Below, piece by piece: positions 8,884 through 18,464 of a stretch of 64,000 bases of DNA. The notes below the pieces were generated by a model. The model was not told the DNA's origin, ran no database searches, and worked only from the letters and a program-made list of their open reading frames with translations. Numbering within the stretch: position 1 is the stretch's first letter; every line of letters begins with the position of its first letter. Position numbers and translations under genes: made by a program. This DNA comes from Synechococcus sp. PCC 7335. Its GTDB lineage: Bacteria; Cyanobacteriota; Cyanobacteriia; Phormidesmidales; Phormidesmidaceae. The stretch spans positions 2,903,720 to 2,967,719 of the forward strand of contig NZ_DS989904.1 in assembly GCF_000155595.1 (NCBI RefSeq), written 5' to 3'.

Positions 8884-8912
8884 TTGCATTGAATTGCATC
8901 CCTTGGCATAAT
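8884..8912 (+). promoter_or_regulatory. Candidate sigma-70 promoter of the RlpA-like gene
   Basis: TTGCAT (8884-8889) and CATAAT (8907-8912) are 17 bp apart, the ideal spacing. An AGGGG stretch about 8 bp before the ATG at 8944 can serve as the ribosome-binding site. Called by eye. Confidence 0.5.
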
Positions 8913-8943
8913 AGCTGCGATAATTGATAAAAGGGGTTTTCCG

Positions 8944-9327
8944 ATGGGTTACTTTAAGTCTCTAGATGGCCTGAGTAGCTCTGTTTTTGTCTGTGTCGGC
9001 ATCGGAGTGATGCTATTGACCATACCGTATCGGGTTCAAGCTGAGCCTATGCCTGTCAGCTGGTACGGCCCTGGTTTTGACGGAAACTATACGGCAAATG
9101 GTGAAGTCTTTGATCGATACGCCCACACGGCGGCTCACCCAAGCTGGCCGTTTGGTACGCTGGTACAGCTCACAAACTACACCACTGGCGCGGTCGTAAT
9201 TGTTAGGATTAATGACCGTTCTGGTGGTGTTCTAGATCTTTCAGAGCAAGCCGCTCGCGATCTAGGGACCTATCGCGCTGGAGTCGCTTCTGTAGATGTT
9301 GAAATCGTTCGATGGGGCACAGAATAA
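8944..9327 (+). CDS. RlpA-like double-psi beta-barrel protein
   Basis: RlpA proteins are septal lytic transglycosylases that cut denuded glycan strands of peptidoglycan. The 127-residue protein has an N-terminal signal sequence (hydrophobic about 12-27, cleavage probably near VQA-EP) and then only a DPBB domain: SWYGPGFDGNYTANGE, TAAHPSWPFGTLVQLTN and VRINDRSGG. The residues matching the catalytic His and Asp of Pseudomonas RlpA are His65 and Asp91. There is no SPOR domain, so septal targeting by denuded glycan is not expected. It is a single gene with a convincing promoter and ribosome-binding site. Confidence 0.88.
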   Translation: MGYFKSLDGLSSSVFVCVGIGVMLLTIPYRVQAEPMPVSWYGPGFDGNYTANGEVFDRYAHTAAHPSWPFGTLVQLTNYTTGAVVIVRINDRSGGVLDLSEQAARDLGTYRAGVASVDVEIVRWGTE

Positions 9328-9535
9328 AGCTGACAAACTATGAGTTTTCCTAAAAAATCATCTAGATTAGAGTTCGTCTGGTTGAAAGCTCTGATAGAGT
9401 CCTAGTCTCATCAAATAGATCGAGGCTGATATCTAAAGAATACGACGGCAGCTTACTACTGCTGTTATAGCGCTAAATACAATAGTCACCGAAAGACAGT
9501 CACTGTCCTTATCCCTGATACTTCCCTTGTTTCAT

Positions 9536-10279
9536 ATGGTTCAGCGAATAACGGTAACCGCGAACCAACTTAAAGAAGAGTGCTTGCTCTTAACATCGGA
9601 GCAGATACATTATTTACGCCGGGTGCTGCGGCTAAATTCAGGCGATCGCTTCATCGCTCAAGACGGTAGAGGGAAGCAATGGCTAGTGATGCTGAGCGAT
9701 CAAGTAGACCAAGCGTCTATCGAGCAGGTTATCTCTGCTGACTTATCGGCTGTTGGGCCAGCTACTGGGCCGCTTCGTTTAGCGGCGGCCTTGCCTAAAG
9801 GAAATAGTTTCGACCAGGTAGTGCGTCAGGCAACGGAGTTAGGCGTCACGCATATCTATCCGCTCATGAGCGATCGCACCCTACTTAATCCTAGCGCTAG
9901 CCGGTTAACCCGCTGGCATCGCATTGCTCAAGAAGCCTCGGAACAATGCGAACGAGCTACCACTCCCGAAATTTTCTCCCCTACTACTCTTCAACAGTTC
10001 GTGATTGAGTCTAATTGGTCAGGGATACGATATATCTGCGCGACTAGGCAGAACAGTCCTCATCTTCTATCAAAAATTCAGCATGATCTAGTATCCGTAG
10101 GTTCACATGATGTCACATTACTCGTAGGCCCAGAAGGTGGGTGGACACCTGGCGAAATTACGGTTGCTACGGACAGTGGCTATGAGATTGTCTCTTTAGG
10201 AACAGCAATTTTACGGGCAGTTACTGCCTCTGTGACCGCACTATCTCTAGTCGGTGCAGCTAAAGAACTACTGATATAA
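9536..10279 (+). CDS. rsmE: 16S rRNA (uracil-1498-N3)-methyltransferase
   Basis: RsmE is a SPOUT-class enzyme that methylates N3 of U1498 in 16S rRNA. The 247-residue protein has an N-terminal PUA-like domain (LTSEQIHYLRRVLRLNSGD) and a C-terminal knotted SAM domain: AAALPKGNSFDQVVRQATELGV, IAQEASEQCERA, LLVGPEGGWTPGEI and the final LGTAILRAVTA knot. The ATG at 9536 is favoured over a TTG three codons upstream. It is followed after 134 bp by an ArsR-type regulator with no obvious link. Confidence 0.95.
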   Translation: MVQRITVTANQLKEECLLLTSEQIHYLRRVLRLNSGDRFIAQDGRGKQWLVMLSDQVDQASIEQVISADLSAVGPATGPLRLAAALPKGNSFDQVVRQATELGVTHIYPLMSDRTLLNPSASRLTRWHRIAQEASEQCERATTPEIFSPTTLQQFVIESNWSGIRYICATRQNSPHLLSKIQHDLVSVGSHDVTLLVGPEGGWTPGEITVATDSGYEIVSLGTAILRAVTASVTALSLVGAAKELLI

Positions 10280-10413
10280 CTTGATTTCATCGTATATGCT
10301 CGGATGGCCAAACTGATTTAGCTTGTTTAAGCTTCTAGTATCCAGCAGCACATAGAAATTTTCTTTTGCTTAGGGACTAGAGCTACCTCCAAGTCAAACT
10401 CAAAGCACTCAAA

Positions 10414-10689
10414 ATGGCAAAATCATCAGATCCTGTTTTTTCTGGTTTCCACGCATTATCTGAGCCAATTCGTATCCAAGTGATTGAGCTTTTGCAAGAG
10501 CGAGAGTTCTGTGTCGGTGATATGTGCGATCGCCTCGGTATTGCCCAGTCTAAACTTTCATTTCATCTCAAAACGTTAAAAGAAGCAGGGCTAGTCAATG
10601 CTCGTCAGCAAGGTCGATGGATGTATTACAGCCTCAACTGTGATAGATTTCATGTCCTCGAAGGCTATCTCAGTAGCTACGGCCACTGA
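10414..10689 (+). CDS. ArsR/SmtB-family transcriptional regulator
   Basis: This 91-residue winged-helix protein has the ArsR layout: LSEPIRIQVIELL, then a recognition region with SKLSFHLKTLKEAGLV, and a wing RQQGRWMYYSL. Cys33 and Cys38 sit in FCVGDMC, the place of the ELCVC metal site of ArsR, so arsenite or another thiophilic ligand is plausible. The motif lacks one of the usual cysteines. No arsenic resistance gene or other target lies beside it; the spacer downstream holds repeats but no gene. Confidence 0.85.
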   Translation: MAKSSDPVFSGFHALSEPIRIQVIELLQEREFCVGDMCDRLGIAQSKLSFHLKTLKEAGLVNARQQGRWMYYSLNCDRFHVLEGYLSSYGH

Positions 10690-10724
10690 TAAAGAGAACT
10701 ATCAGCGAGCGATTACGTAAGCTA

Positions 10725-10756
10725 GTTGACATAGTATCTGGTCAACATAGTAGCTT
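10725..10756. repeat. Tandem duplication, period 16
   Basis: GTTGACATAGTA and GTCAACATAGTA cores are repeated 16 nt apart with two differences. The first three bases of each copy differ in a way that also makes GTTGAC/GTCAAC an inverted pair. Confidence 0.6.
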
Positions 10757-10780
10757 GACTCTTCGCTAACCAAGTAGTCA

Positions 10781-10818
10781 GCTTTAGCTACTAAAATATC
10801 TGCCGAAGTAGCTAAAGC
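10781..10818. repeat. Perfect 11-bp inverted repeat
   Basis: GCTTTAGCTAC (10781-10791) pairs exactly with GTAGCTAAAGC (10808-10818) across a 16-nt loop. No T-run follows on either strand, so it is not a canonical terminator. It could end the arsR or opcA transcripts in a factor-dependent way or bind a protein. Confidence 0.6.
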
Positions 10819-10987
10819 AGGTTATCGACTCCAACTATCATCTAGTGATAATCAATCTTGCTCAAGAGCATCTTGATAGATTTAGCATCTTTGCTACCTA
10901 ACCGCTACATAACCAATTACGTCTTTATTTGCATCTTCCCTTACCTAGTTGAGACGCAAGGGTCGTTGACTATAGTTCCTTTGTGCC

Positions 10988-12313
10988 TTAATTCGTCAGC
11001 TCCAATATGCTAGAGGTTACAGCCAGACTCTCTTCGAACAGTACATCTTCGCCCCAGCTCTGTAGCTGCTGCTCTAATAAAAGATCTGAGCGTTGATCAG
11101 AAAGTGATGTGACTTCTTCTACCAAACTGCTCTGGGCGCTACCGCCAGACTCCATTCGCATACAACCCGCTGTTTTAGAGCACAAGATAGTATTACAGTT
11201 GGCATCATGGTTAGTTGATTCCAAACGTACACCCGTGAGATCCCCAAGAATCTCTCCTGGATTAGCTACTGGAATAGCCGCTAGCTCTGCCTGAATTTCC
11301 CGACCGCTCTCACTTTCAAAGCTAATTCGCTTCAAGTCGTAATCGCCTCCCTCATTTTCGTAAGCAACGGGCTGCCAGTTTAATCGACTTGCCAACCAGC
11401 CCAGAAACATTAATGCCTGTGCCGGATTCCCTTTTTCATAATCGATCCCAACGCGATCAACTTCAGTGATAGCCATACGTCGTTCTGGTGGATCAAACGC
11501 CTCAGCGGTTAGCTCTTGCCAAGGTGCTAAGCGATACCAATTCAGGTCTGCAATGTTTGTGCGCTCGTTCACTAAGGTCTGAATTTTTAGAATTTCGGAC
11601 TCCGCGTCACCGTAATAACTCGAATCCAAAATTAAGCAGCTGCTAGCGAGTGCCAGTTTTTGAAACAATATTTGTTCAGGATTTGGCGTTGCTTTCCACC
11701 AGATGAACTTAGGCAAATCTGAAACGACCAAAGAATTAACTAGATCGCTTACTCGTTCTAACGCTTCTTTAGTACCTCGCAGCGTAATGTACTCACAGCA
11801 CACCAGATTGCTACTATGACTTTTTTGCACCGGGCAATAAGCTGATACTTGAGCACTAACGCCTTCGTCGTCACCAAAGGTAGGACATAGTGTAATAACG
11901 CGACAGGGGTTTTGGGCTGCTAACGAATTAAAGCTATAGCCACGAACGTCTTCATTCTTAAACTGGGGGCGTCCAGCAGGCAACTGACGCACTTCCGATC
12001 TTAGGCGTGCTAGCGTTTCGGTATCAACTTGCCCACTCAGCCTTAGTCCAAAGTCTTGTTGCGCCGCTAGGATTGCTTCTCTAGTATCGTTCCCGTGAGA
12101 ACCGTCGATTTCACCTGCATAGAAACCTAGTGATGCCAGTAGCTGTTGAATTTCATCCGGCTCATAGACCACAAGTGTGAATGTTGTCGCTCTAGTGGCG
12201 ACTGGCGCAGAGCCGCCATCGTTTTGAACGCGCCAGATATTACGTAGCTCCGTTTCAATCTCGTCAAGAGAGATATCTTTTGGTTTTTGTAGTGCTAGAA
12301 GAGAAGTTGCCAT
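10988..12313 (-). CDS. opcA: Glucose-6-phosphate dehydrogenase assembly protein OpcA
   Basis: OpcA activates cyanobacterial G6PDH allosterically and links the oxidative pentose phosphate pathway to redox state through thioredoxin. The 441-residue protein has an N-terminal segment and a peptidoglycan-binding-like fold (about 50-110, LLASLGFYAGEIDGSHGNDT, ALAAQQDFGL-type repeats). The OpcA core follows (CPVQKSHSSNLVCCEYITLRG, DLPKFIWWKATPN). Several cysteines in the core (about 165-175) and near the C-terminus are candidates for redox control. It is the last gene of fbp-zwf-opcA, 112 bp after zwf. Confidence 0.92.
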   Translation of the reverse strand: MATSLLALQKPKDISLDEIETELRNIWRVQNDGGSAPVATRATTFTLVVYEPDEIQQLLASLGFYAGEIDGSHGNDTREAILAAQQDFGLRLSGQVDTETLARLRSEVRQLPAGRPQFKNEDVRGYSFNSLAAQNPCRVITLCPTFGDDEGVSAQVSAYCPVQKSHSSNLVCCEYITLRGTKEALERVSDLVNSLVVSDLPKFIWWKATPNPEQILFQKLALASSCLILDSSYYGDAESEILKIQTLVNERTNIADLNWYRLAPWQELTAEAFDPPERRMAITEVDRVGIDYEKGNPAQALMFLGWLASRLNWQPVAYENEGGDYDLKRISFESESGREIQAELAAIPVANPGEILGDLTGVRLESTNHDANCNTILCSKTAGCMRMESGGSAQSSLVEEVTSLSDQRSDLLLEQQLQSWGEDVLFEESLAVTSSILELTN

Positions 12314-12425
12314 TGTTGTTTATTGAAGTGGTATTGCAGGAAGTAGTCTCGTACCTAGATTATGTAGAATAACGATTCTAGAAGAAAGTAGCTTCGAAGA
12401 TTGTGGCTTTTCACACCATCAGAAT

Positions 12426-13961
12426 CTACAGCCTCCTCCAGCGGCGATTGGTTTTGTTTAGCAGCAGCTCTGCCTCAATTGGCCCCCAGGTACCAGCTTC
12501 ATACATAGCAATACTATCGGCTGGGGCCGGAGCATCCCACACCTCTAGCAGGGGAGTTAATACCCGCCAAGATTGTTCTACCTCATCTCCACGAGTGAAT
12601 AGCGTTTGATCACCTAGCATCGCATCTACAAGTAAGCGGCTATAGGCATCCGTACTTGGTTTGCCAAAGGCTGCGTCGTACCGAAAGTCCATATCTACAG
12701 AACGCGTTCTGAGCGAAGAGCCCGGCGTCTTTACTTCAAACCGCATCGCGACCCCTTCGTTAGGCTGAATCCTCAGAGCTAAAATATTAGTATTCATCTG
12801 TTTAGCAGCTGATTGAAACATCAGATGAGGAACTGTTTTGAAGTGGATAGAGATTTCGGAAACTTTCTTAGGCAGACGTTTGCCAGTCCGTAAGTAAAAG
12901 GGAACGCCTTGCCAGCGCCAGTTATCGACTCGTAGCTCTAAGGCAGCAAAGGTATTATTGGTAGATTCTTTAGGTGCATCCTCTTCACTCCGATAGCCAG
13001 GTACCTCTTTTCCCTTCATCCAACCCGAAGAATACTGGCCTCGAACGGCGCACTGAGATAGGTCGGCATCGTTGGCCAACCTAGTTGCCTGTAATACTTT
13101 CACCTTCTCATTGCGGATGCTAACTGCATCGAGCGAGTTGGGAGTCTCCATTGCAGTTAGGCAAAAAAGCTGCATCAGGTGATTTTGTACCATATCGCGA
13201 ATTGCGCCTGCTGTTTCGTAGTAGCCTGCGCGCCCTTCAAGTCCAACAGTTTCAGCTACGGTGATTTGGACATGATCGACAAACTGACGGTTCCATAAGG
13301 GCTCAAAAATGGCATTAGCAAAGCGAAAGACCAGCAGGTTTTGTACGGTCTCTTTCCCTAGGTAGTGATCGATCCGATAGATCTGCTCTTCTTTGCAGAC
13401 ATTGCGTACTTTGTAATTGAGCGACTGAGCAGAAGCAAGATCTCTACCGAAGGGTTTTTCAATGACGAGTCTTTGTTTACTAGGGTCGGCTAGCATACCC
13501 GCACCCCCTAACTGTTGAGCGGCCTCTGCAAAGAATCGAGGTGCGACAGAAAGGTAGAAGGTACGGTTGCCCTGAGTGTTCCTCTTCTCATCTAGCTCTG
13601 CTAAAAACTGCTTTAGTCGCTGATAGTCTTCTGGCTTGTCGATATTACCAGGACAGTAAAATAATCCCTGAGCAAACTTATCCCAAATTGTCTGATTGCT
13701 ATCATCGATACCCTCACCGAACTCTCGCACACCTTCTTCCATGTGCTCTCTAAAAAATTCGTGACTCCACTCGCGTCTAGCGACACCAACAATAGTTAGT
13801 TCAGGGGGTAAACGGCGCTCTAACCTCATCTGAAACAAGGCAGGAACGAGTTTTCTCTGAGTAAGATCACCTGAAGCGCCAAATATAACTAGGATCTGAG
13901 GAGCCGGAATTTTGTCGTGTTGGAGTCCGACGCGAAGGGGGTTTTCGAGGAGAGAGACCAT
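12426..13961 (-). CDS. zwf: Glucose-6-phosphate 1-dehydrogenase
   Basis: Zwf oxidises glucose 6-phosphate to 6-phosphogluconolactone with NADP+ and is the main source of NADPH in the dark. The 511-residue protein has the nucleotide-binding [11 protein letters not shown] (residues 28-38), the substrate signature RIDHYLGKE and the EKPFGRD loop. One cysteine sits just before the signature ([13 protein letters not shown]), matching a redox-regulated cysteine known in cyanobacterial enzymes. I do not see a clear match for the second, C-terminal one. The ATG at 13961 is chosen because [14 protein letters not shown] is the usual family start; a TTG three codons upstream is unlikely. Confidence 0.96.
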   Translation of the reverse strand: MVSLLENPLRVGLQHDKIPAPQILVIFGASGDLTQRKLVPALFQMRLERRLPPELTIVGVARREWSHEFFREHMEEGVREFGEGIDDSNQTIWDKFAQGLFYCPGNIDKPEDYQRLKQFLAELDEKRNTQGNRTFYLSVAPRFFAEAAQQLGGAGMLADPSKQRLVIEKPFGRDLASAQSLNYKVRNVCKEEQIYRIDHYLGKETVQNLLVFRFANAIFEPLWNRQFVDHVQITVAETVGLEGRAGYYETAGAIRDMVQNHLMQLFCLTAMETPNSLDAVSIRNEKVKVLQATRLANDADLSQCAVRGQYSSGWMKGKEVPGYRSEEDAPKESTNNTFAALELRVDNWRWQGVPFYLRTGKRLPKKVSEISIHFKTVPHLMFQSAAKQMNTNILALRIQPNEGVAMRFEVKTPGSSLRTRSVDMDFRYDAAFGKPSTDAYSRLLVDAMLGDQTLFTRGDEVEQSWRVLTPLLEVWDAPAPADSIAMYEAGTWGPIEAELLLNKTNRRWRRL

Positions 13962-14018
13962 AGTGCACAAGTAAAAAGATAACAGAATTTGAAAGCCAAG
14001 GGTGGATGTAACTAAGTG

Positions 14019-15086
14019 TTAGGCCACGCCGCTAGGGATAGAGGGGCGTTCTATCTTATGATCTTGGATAAAAGACTCTACAAGCTGAACGTCCTCTTTG
14101 CTGCCAATGATCAGAGGGGTGCGCATGTGAAGTTGATCAGGCACAAAGTCTAGAACTGCTTGCTCCCCAGTTGTCGCTTTGCCACCTGCTTGTTCGGCAA
14201 GGAAGGCTAGGGGGGCGGACTCGTAGAGCAGTCTAAGTTTGCCCTGCGGATTTTTAATGGTGCCAGGATAGAGGAAAACACCACCCTGCATTAAGACACG
14301 ATGGAAGTCACCCACAAGAGCACCGCTGTAGCGGCCACTGTAGCCTTCGTGTCGGTGCATGTAACGAATGTAGTCGCGGTAGGGATCATCCCACTGCCAA
14401 AAGTTTCCTTCGTTAACACTGTAGTTGGAGCCGTGCTGAGGGATCTGAATATTTTCACTGGCTAGAATAAACTCTCCCAAGCTGGGATCAAGCGTAAACG
14501 CATGCACCCCTTTGCCAATGGAGTAAACAAGCACGGTGCTAGGTCCATAGAGGATGTAGCCTGCAGCAACTTGATTGCGCCCATGAGTAAGCAAGTCGTT
14601 ACCAGTTTGGTCAAAGTCATCTCCGACCTGACGGCGCACAGCAAAAATAGAGCCAACGTTGAGGTTGATATCCACATTTGAAGAACCATCAATCGGATCG
14701 TAGAGTAGCGTATAGCGACTGAGTGGGCAGTTCTCGGGCATGTAGTAGATTTCTTCCATCTCCTCAGAAACCAGTCGGCAAACTAGGCCGCTTTGCTCAA
14801 AGACAGAAACGAAGACATCGTTGGCATACACATCCATCTTTTTGACGGATTCACCTTGCACGTTGGTGCGACCAGTAAAGCCTAAAGCATCTTCTACCAA
14901 GCCAGCGCGGGTAAGCCGGCGGGCGACAAGCTTTCCGGCGAAGGCAATTCGATTCATCAAAGCGCTGAGGTCCTGTGCATCTGGACCAAAGCTTTGAAGC
15001 TGCTGCAGAACATGTTGAGATAGTGTCATGCTATCTCTTCCGATTGCACCGCCCACTCTAGGCTGATAAGTCTGTGCGTTTGTCAT
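14019..15086 (-). CDS. fbp: Fructose-1,6-bisphosphatase class I
   Basis: This enzyme hydrolyses fructose 1,6-bisphosphate to fructose 6-phosphate. In cyanobacteria the class I enzyme is thought to act mainly in gluconeogenesis and dark metabolism, beside the GlpX-type F/SBPase of the Calvin cycle. The 355-residue protein has SEEMEE, the metal-binding [12 protein letters not shown] loop, and [22 protein letters not shown] near the active site. It is the first gene of the conserved fbp-zwf-opcA operon, 57 bp ahead of zwf. No tal gene is inserted, unlike in Nostoc. A 560-bp spacer upstream carries an NtcA-like promoter. Confidence 0.96.
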   Translation of the reverse strand: MTNAQTYQPRVGGAIGRDSMTLSQHVLQQLQSFGPDAQDLSALMNRIAFAGKLVARRLTRAGLVEDALGFTGRTNVQGESVKKMDVYANDVFVSVFEQSGLVCRLVSEEMEEIYYMPENCPLSRYTLLYDPIDGSSNVDINLNVGSIFAVRRQVGDDFDQTGNDLLTHGRNQVAAGYILYGPSTVLVYSIGKGVHAFTLDPSLGEFILASENIQIPQHGSNYSVNEGNFWQWDDPYRDYIRYMHRHEGYSGRYSGALVGDFHRVLMQGGVFLYPGTIKNPQGKLRLLYESAPLAFLAEQAGGKATTGEQAVLDFVPDQLHMRTPLIIGSKEDVQLVESFIQDHKIERPSIPSGVA

Positions 15087-15646
15087 TCAAAACATCCTCT
15101 TCATCTTCAGCCAGGTAGATTGAGCCTAAGTTAAGTTAGGTTTTCCCATCTACATACTAAGAAAACAAAATGGGTTAGGAAATCAACCTTTAGATCAACT
15201 ATAGAAAGCGTCTTTAATAGATAGTTTTCTTTACAGAAACGCTCATAAACTCATTGATCTCTAAGGTTTTGTAGCTTTGCGTAACTTTAGTACTGCTACG
15301 GCTTTTTTCATTGTTTTATTAACTGGAATTCAACAATGTCGGCAAAGTACTATATTTGGGTGGTAGAGGGTAGCAAGATATACTGAAATCATAGACGTAT
15401 GGAACTATCCAACGTGTTGCCACTGATCATTATTGAATCATCATCAAGTAGTTATCGCGCTTGGATATGGTAGTTAGATATTTCAGATAGCAAAGAAAAG
15501 CCCACCAAGAGCTAGGCATGCATCCTTACTTTACTACACGAATCAAGTTGCTAGTGGTGTCAGACTCAAACGCTTAGTTCAAACGCCACTTTCAAAATGC
15601 AGCTCTGTACATCTCTAAGTGCATCTTTGATACAACGTGAGGAATT
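15087..15646. other. 560-bp spacer, control region of the fbp operon
   Basis: This noncoding stretch lies between the fbp start and the glmU stop, both on the minus strand. It holds the NtcA-type box at 15370-15383 and otherwise AT-rich sequence. I see no gene or RNA that I can support. Confidence 0.6.
15344..15383 (-). promoter_or_regulatory. Candidate NtcA-activated promoter of fbp-zwf-opcA
   Basis: GTA-N8-TAC is perfect at 15370-15383. On the minus strand it is followed after 20 nt by TACTTT (15349-15344), a TAN3T -10 element, giving the class II NtcA promoter layout in the fbp direction (usual gap about 20-24). The predicted transcript would have a leader of about 250 nt. Found by eye; the consensus has six fixed bases and can occur by chance. 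Confidence 0.5.
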
Positions 15647-17008
15647 CTATCTAAGATACTTTGGTTTCCAACCAGGAATAGACTTTTGAGGAGTCCGGGT
15701 GAAAACGAGACAGTCAGGTTCTACGTCTTTGGTAAGGACTGAGCCAGCGCCAATGGTAACGTCTTCACCGACAGTGATTGGAGCCACTAGGCAGCTGTTC
15801 GCCCCTGTTTTAGTGCGATCGCCCAGTACAGTTTTGTGCTTATTTTTGCCGTCATAGTTCACCGTGATTGTTCCTGCCCCAACGTTCACCTGACTGCCTA
15901 GCTCAGCATCACCAATGTAAGAGAGATGTGCTGCATTGCTCTTAGCTCCTACAGTCGATTTCTTGATCTCGACAAAGTTGCCAATTCGACAATTCTCTCC
16001 GATCTCGGCTTGACCACGTAGATGTGCAAAGGGTCCAATCCGGCCACCTGGGTTTATTTTACTGTCGGTAACAACAGAATGAACAACTGTTGTATTCTCA
16101 CCAATAGTGCTGTTTTCGATCAGGCTGCCTGGTCCAATTCGACAGCCTGTGCCAATCTCGGAATGTCCCCGCAGGTTAGTTTGCGGCTCAATAATTACAT
16201 CAGGCGCTATAGTGACTGCAGCATCGATAGTGATGCTCTCAGGGTTAATTAACGTGACTCCCGAAAGTAGCAGGTCGTCTTTGATGCGTTTTTGCATTAC
16301 CGCTTCTGCTTCCGCCAACTGTTTGCGGTTGTTAATGCCGGCAATTTCTGCAGGTGAGGCATCAACAGCCATTACAGGAGAAAGATCCTTAATCACGTCA
16401 GTAAGATAGTACTCTTGCTGGTCATTGTCTGCCTTGAGATGTGGCAAAATAGTCATCAGAGCTGACCAGCTAAAGCAGTAAATACCTGCGTTGATGCGAT
16501 TATTTTCTCTTTGTTTGTTTGTACAATCTCGATGTTCAATAATCTCTTGAACAATGAGTCTATCGTCACAGAACACTCTGCCATAGCCTGTCGGATCTTC
16601 TATCTGCGCGGTCAAGATAGTAGCTGCATTTCCACGTTCTATATGGGTCTCAACCATGTTTTTGATGGTTTCTGGCTTGAGTAGTGGCACGTCACCATTG
16701 AGCACTAGCAGATTTCCTGTAAAGCCCTCTAGGGAAGGGATTACCTGCTGCACAGCGTGGCCTGTGCCTAGCTGCTCGGTTTGCATAGCAAATTCCAAAT
16801 TAGGAACAGCAGCTAAAGTTGTCTTCACTTGCTCGGCGGCGTAGCCCACAATCGCGATCTTACGTGTAGGGTTTACCAGGCTAGTACTGGCGATGACGTT
16901 TTCTACTAGGGTTAAGCCGCTAAGACGATGAAGCACTTTGGGTAAGGATGAGCGCATTCGGGTACCTTTGCCGGCTGCTAGAATCGCGATCGCAAGTGAA
17001 TCAGTCAT
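15647..17008 (-). CDS. glmU: Bifunctional N-acetylglucosamine-1-phosphate uridyltransferase / glucosamine-1-phosphate acetyltransferase
   Basis: GlmU acetylates glucosamine 1-phosphate and then makes UDP-GlcNAc for peptidoglycan and envelope polysaccharides. The 453-residue protein has the N-terminal uridyltransferase Rossmann domain ([18 protein letters not shown] at about 10-27, [15 protein letters not shown]). The C-terminal half is a left-handed beta-helix of hexapeptide repeats with the acetyltransferase region [18 protein letters not shown] and [19 protein letters not shown]. The length is normal. It is transcribed alone, upstream of the fbp operon on the same strand but 560 bp away. 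Confidence 0.97.
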   Translation of the reverse strand: MTDSLAIAILAAGKGTRMRSSLPKVLHRLSGLTLVENVIASTSLVNPTRKIAIVGYAAEQVKTTLAAVPNLEFAMQTEQLGTGHAVQQVIPSLEGFTGNLLVLNGDVPLLKPETIKNMVETHIERGNAATILTAQIEDPTGYGRVFCDDRLIVQEIIEHRDCTNKQRENNRINAGIYCFSWSALMTILPHLKADNDQQEYYLTDVIKDLSPVMAVDASPAEIAGINNRKQLAEAEAVMQKRIKDDLLLSGVTLINPESITIDAAVTIAPDVIIEPQTNLRGHSEIGTGCRIGPGSLIENSTIGENTTVVHSVVTDSKINPGGRIGPFAHLRGQAEIGENCRIGNFVEIKKSTVGAKSNAAHLSYIGDAELGSQVNVGAGTITVNYDGKNKHKTVLGDRTKTGANSCLVAPITVGEDVTIGAGSVLTKDVEPDCLVFTRTPQKSIPGWKPKYLR

Positions 17009-17192
17009 ACTTCCCTTCTTACGTTTTCTCTATGAGTCAAGGCTAATCATTCGCAAGCGTGGCCATGAAAATCGTGTATTTGCTCGCTTGTATAGTAGGT
17101 GTGAATTACTTGTATATAAGTGTGAATGTATTAGCTGTGGGGATCTATTGCCCTAGAGCTTATAAACTATCTATTCACACTAGTCACAAATA

Positions 17193-17582
17193 CTATTTAG
17201 TCACCATAGCGATACAGTCGATCTCCACTAACACATCTTTTGGTAGCCGCGCTACTTCCACACAAGCTCTAGCGGGCCCAGTCTCACTATCAAAATGCTT
17301 TGCGTACACTTCGTTCATAGCACCAAAGTCATTCATATCTTTTAAGAACACGGTCGTCTTGACCACTTGAGAAAAGTCTGAGCCTGCCGCTTCGACAACA
17401 GCCGCTAAATTTTGTAGAGACTTTTCAGTTTGCTCGCCGATAGCCGATCCTACTAACTTTCCAGTTTTAGCATCTAGGGGAATCTGCCCAGCTACGAAAA
17501 GCATTGCGCCAGAAGCTACGATGCCTTGGTTATAAGGCCCAACAGGGGCGGGGGCTTGGTCGGTCTGAATAATTTTTCGCAC
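17193..17582 (-). CDS. ridA: RidA family reactive intermediate/imine deaminase
   Basis: RidA hydrolyses 2-aminoacrylate and other reactive enamines and imines formed by PLP enzymes. The 129-residue form starts at GTG 17582, where RKIIQTDQAPAPVGPYNQG aligns with the family N-terminus and a GAGAG-like stretch precedes it. A GTG at 17627 would add 15 residues of no family resemblance. The catalytic arginine is in GPARACVEVARLPKDVLVEIDCIA near the C-terminus, and the SLQNLAAVVEAAGS and VVKTTVFLKDM motifs are intact. It is a single gene. Confidence 0.92.
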   Translation of the reverse strand: MRKIIQTDQAPAPVGPYNQGIVASGAMLFVAGQIPLDAKTGKLVGSAIGEQTEKSLQNLAAVVEAAGSDFSQVVKTTVFLKDMNDFGAMNEVYAKHFDSETGPARACVEVARLPKDVLVEIDCIAMVTK

Positions 17583-17859
17583 GATTTCTATACACTCTCT
17601 GTTCTCTAGGGTCTTTGGAGCCACCACTTAGTATGGACGCACACTGATCAAGCTAAGTTGCTATGTCAAGGACCACGGAACAATTCTAAGGGGTTGAGTG
17701 TGATTTGACGCCAAGTTAAGCCAGCATAAATTTGTGACAGCATGATGACGGCGTTGAATTAGCTCCTAACCAAAGCTCTCCATTGATTGTGGACACTGAT
17801 TGCAGACACAATCTATTGCAGACATATCCGGTTGCAGGTCATCCTCGATGGTTACTACA

Positions 17860-17901
17860 ACCAACTTGTCACCGAGTTGGTCATCTAGATCGATTATCTA
17901 G
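17860..17901. repeat. Two adjacent inverted repeats after the Nudix gene
   Basis: ACCAACT/AGTTGGT (17860-17881, 8-nt loop) and CTAGAT/ATCTAG (17885-17901, 5-nt loop) are both perfect. The second overlaps the Nudix stop codon. They may form the 3' end of the minus-strand Nudix transcript; no T-run follows. Confidence 0.45.
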
Positions 17902-18380
17902 AGCGACAGTCTAGGCCGGTGGCCGTAGTGCCGATAGCACCAGTAGTCTTGTAGGATCTTGGAGTGATCAAAGCATAAATCTAAAGGTACTTCCCACGGA
18001 TTGAAGATTCTTAGGCTCTTAGCATCATCCTGGGCAGTTGGCTGACCTATAGCAGTAGCGATGAAGACAATACTAAGCGTGTGTTTACGTTCGTCCCTAG
18101 TAGGAGCAGAATATACCTGGAACTGCTCAATGAGCCTAACAGATAGATCAGTTTCTTCTTTGGCCTCTCTTGTAGCGGCTGTTTCTACTGACTCACCGTA
18201 GTCTACAAATCCACCAGGTAGAGCCCATCCATAAGGCTGGTTGAGTCGTTCAATCAAGATAATGGGCCGATGGGGACGGTCGATCATTTCAATGATTAGA
18301 TCGACTGTGGGCGCGGGATTTTTGTGGGCCATAACCGCAGCGGTAAGAACAGTTTTATAGGGTTCCTGACATTCTCTCAT
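17898..18380 (-). CDS. Nudix hydrolase
   Basis: Nudix enzymes hydrolyse nucleoside diphosphates linked to another moiety. The 160-residue protein has a near-complete Nudix box beginning GGFVDYGE and ending REAKEETDL, in which the usual glycine of the EExG part is Asp. The preceding PYGWALPGG is typical. The ADP-ribose or NMN-adenylate class is possible from the FVDYGES form, but the substrate cannot be fixed from sequence. It ends at a pair of inverted repeats and is divergent from malQ with an 84-bp gap. Confidence 0.85.
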   Translation of the reverse strand: MRECQEPYKTVLTAAVMAHKNPAPTVDLIIEMIDRPHRPIILIERLNQPYGWALPGGFVDYGESVETAATREAKEETDLSVRLIEQFQVYSAPTRDERKHTLSIVFIATAIGQPTAQDDAKSLRIFNPWEVPLDLCFDHSKILQDYWCYRHYGHRPRLSL

Positions 18381-18464
18381 CCATCCTTCACAGTTCTTTC
18401 AAAAAGCAGAGTTTTGCTGATATCTACCCGTGATAGAGTCTGAGCAATCCTTACAAACTACCTA

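Larger units (their letters stand above)
10690..10987. other. Repeat-rich spacer after the ArsR gene
   Basis: This 298-bp noncoding stretch lies between the ArsR gene and the opcA stop. It holds a period-16 imperfect tandem duplication (10725-10756) and a perfect 11-bp inverted repeat (10781-10818). I see no gene. Confidence 0.6.
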
